A DNA stretch of 64,000 nt from contig NZ_FNBT01000004.1 in NCBI RefSeq assembly GCF_900102425.1, positions 186,001 to 250,000 on the forward strand, written 5' to 3'. Below are positions 63,107-64,000 of this stretch, in pieces; position 1 is the first letter of the stretch; every line of letters starts with the position of its first letter. The notes beneath the pieces are model-generated. The model did no database searches. It was given only the letters and a program-made list of their open reading frames with translations, and had not been told where the DNA came from. Source of the stretch: Blastococcus aurantiacus (GTDB lineage Bacteria; Actinomycetota; Actinomycetes; Mycobacteriales; Geodermatophilaceae). Both the position numbers and the translations under genes were made by a program.

Positions 63107-63530
63107 ACGACGGACGAGTCGGCTGGGCGGTCGCGTCGGCGGGGGAGACCCCGTCGCCGAGGAACGTCCGGGCTCCACAGGGCAGGGTGGTCGTTAACAG
63201 CGACCCGGGGTGACCCGCGGGACAGTGCCACAGAGAACAGACCGCCAGTGCTTGCACTGGTAAGGGTGAAACGGCGGTGTAAGAGACCACCGCACACCGG
63301 GTGACCGGTGTGGCTCGGTAAACCCCACCCGGAGCAAGGTCAAGAAGGGACGACGGTCCGGTTCGCCGGGACGTCGTCCTGCGCAGGCGTTCGAGGGCGG
63401 CCCGCCCGATGCCTGCGGGTAGACCGCTCGAGCCTGCCGGCAACGACAGGCCTAGATGGATGACCGCCCATCGGGAGGCCGTGAGGCACCCGGGGACAGA
63501 ACCCGGCGTACAGGCCGACTCGTCCGTCGT
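63107..63530 (+). ncRNA. rnpB: RNase P RNA
   Basis: The catalytic RNA of RNase P matures tRNA 5' ends. The closing helix P1 is formed by ACGACGGACGAGTCGGC (63107-63123) with GCCGACTCGTCCGTCGT (63514-63530), 17 bp. Conserved regions include GAGGAACGTCCGGGCTCCAC (CR-I/P4 5' side), ACAGTGCCACAGAGAACAGA, GGTAAGGGTGAAACGG, AGAGACCACCGC and GGGGACAGAACCCGGCGTAC (P4 3' side, CR-V). Length of about 424 bases fits a type-A actinobacterial RNA. Confidence 0.97.
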
Positions 63531-63606
63531 CCTCCCCGGAACGCGCCCGCAGCAGTGGTGTGATGTCCGCGACTCGCGACTGAGCGTGTGTGGACGGGGG
63601 CAGAGC

Positions 63607-64000
63607 GTGGTCAACAGGAGATCGCTCGTGGCTGCCGCAGCGGTCGTCGGCACGGCGGTCGGCGCCCTGGCCGTGTACCTGGACCCGGACGACTTCCGTT
63701 ACGGAGGGCGCGCGCACATCGACCTCGACTCCTGGGTCGAGGCCGACGACTCGTGGACGCGGACGGCCATGCCGGGCGCAGCGTGGGCCACGGACGAGCT
63801 CTGCGGGACCGACCTGCCCTGCGTCCAGGCGGTCCGGTCGGACACGCTGACGATGTACCGGTTCGGGGACCGGGACGACGCGGTGACCGCCGCACGCGGG
63901 TACGCCGACGAGGGCCACCTGTCCGGATGGATCGTCGTGCGGTTCGAACCCGATGGCCTCACCACCGCGGAGCGCAGCGAGTTCGCCGGCTACCTCGACT
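63607..64000 (+). CDS. Hypothetical anchored or secreted protein (3' truncated by window)
   Basis: The frame is open from GTG 63607 to the window edge, at least 131 codons, with a G-rich ribosome site just upstream; GTG 63628 is an alternative start. A short basic N-terminus (VVNRRS) leads into a hydrophobic segment (LVAAAAVVGTAVGALAVYL), a signal anchor or signal peptide. An acidic, tryptophan-rich domain follows (HIDLDSWVEADDSWTRTAMP, two cysteines in ELCGTDLPCVQAV, then GWIVVRFEPDG). No family recognised. Confidence 0.65.
   Translation, partial: MVNRRSLVAAAAVVGTAVGALAVYLDPDDFRYGGRAHIDLDSWVEADDSWTRTAMPGAAWATDELCGTDLPCVQAVRSDTLTMYRFGDRDDAVTAARGYADEGHLSGWIVVRFEPDGLTTAERSEFAGYLD

Overview
The window is very GC-rich, densely packed chromosomal DNA from a high-GC Gram-positive bacterium. 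Actinobacterial marker families are present: AhpE, the DUF3052 and DUF3145 proteins, a WS/DGAT acyltransferase, a PucR-type FasR-like regulator, an F420-type oxidoreductase, a DUF222/HNH protein and a single-chain AceE. Frequent GTG starts and many 4-base ATGA/GTGA overlaps fit. My best guess is Geodermatophilaceae (Blastococcus, Geodermatophilus, Modestobacter type); this is inference. I see no insertion sequence, prophage or CRISPR array.

Layout. 1-4606: the end of dnaG, a tRNA-Asn, a HIT-like protein and an ECF sigma factor with a membrane-anchored partner. 4675-6243: a DUF222/HNH protein. 6254-14597: a CoA-thioester catabolic cluster (acyl-CoA synthetase, two acyl-CoA dehydrogenases, KstR-like TetR regulator, thiolase-like protein, DUF35 protein, and a divergent MFE-2-like SDR with an LLM oxidoreductase). 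KstR-like boxes lie at both of its promoter regions, so steroid or sterol side-chain breakdown is the best hypothesis. 14714-24470: a lone ClpP, pirin, SMP-30, CobU, a zinc alcohol dehydrogenase, a lipase, a GcdH-like dehydrogenase and a potassium channel. 24489-31531: an XRE/membrane-protein pair, a CmtR-like sensor with a CDF exporter, a Ser/Thr kinase, a gene broken by an in-frame TAG, a tRNA with CAT anticodon, and a c-di-AMP riboswitch ahead of an M23 peptidase. 32539-33681: a diguanylate cyclase.

34087-50105 is the metabolic core. The type II fatty-acid synthesis operon runs leftward from a FasR-like regulator: fabD (with an unusual C-terminal biotinyl-like domain), fabH, acpP, fabF and an accD6-type carboxyltransferase. 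Beyond a short insert lie aceE, DUF3052, ahpE and a tRNA-Val. Gene order resembles the mycobacterial ahpE-aceE-fabD-acpM-kasA-accD6 region. 50119-61923 holds an epimerase, WS/DGAT, hydrolase and FUSC run, then Nif3, zinc-ribbon and RNase H/phosphatase genes, an amino-acid ABC transporter and a TSUP exporter. The window ends with a PIG-L deacetylase, RNase P RNA and the start of a secreted or anchored protein.

The least expected signal is an intergenic hairpin present in three copies (34670-34741, 37467-37529, 48093-48166). Its core sequence is conserved while the outer stem changes with compensation. Each copy ends exactly at the stop codon of a leftward gene, and one lies inside the fatty-acid operon between acpP and fabF.
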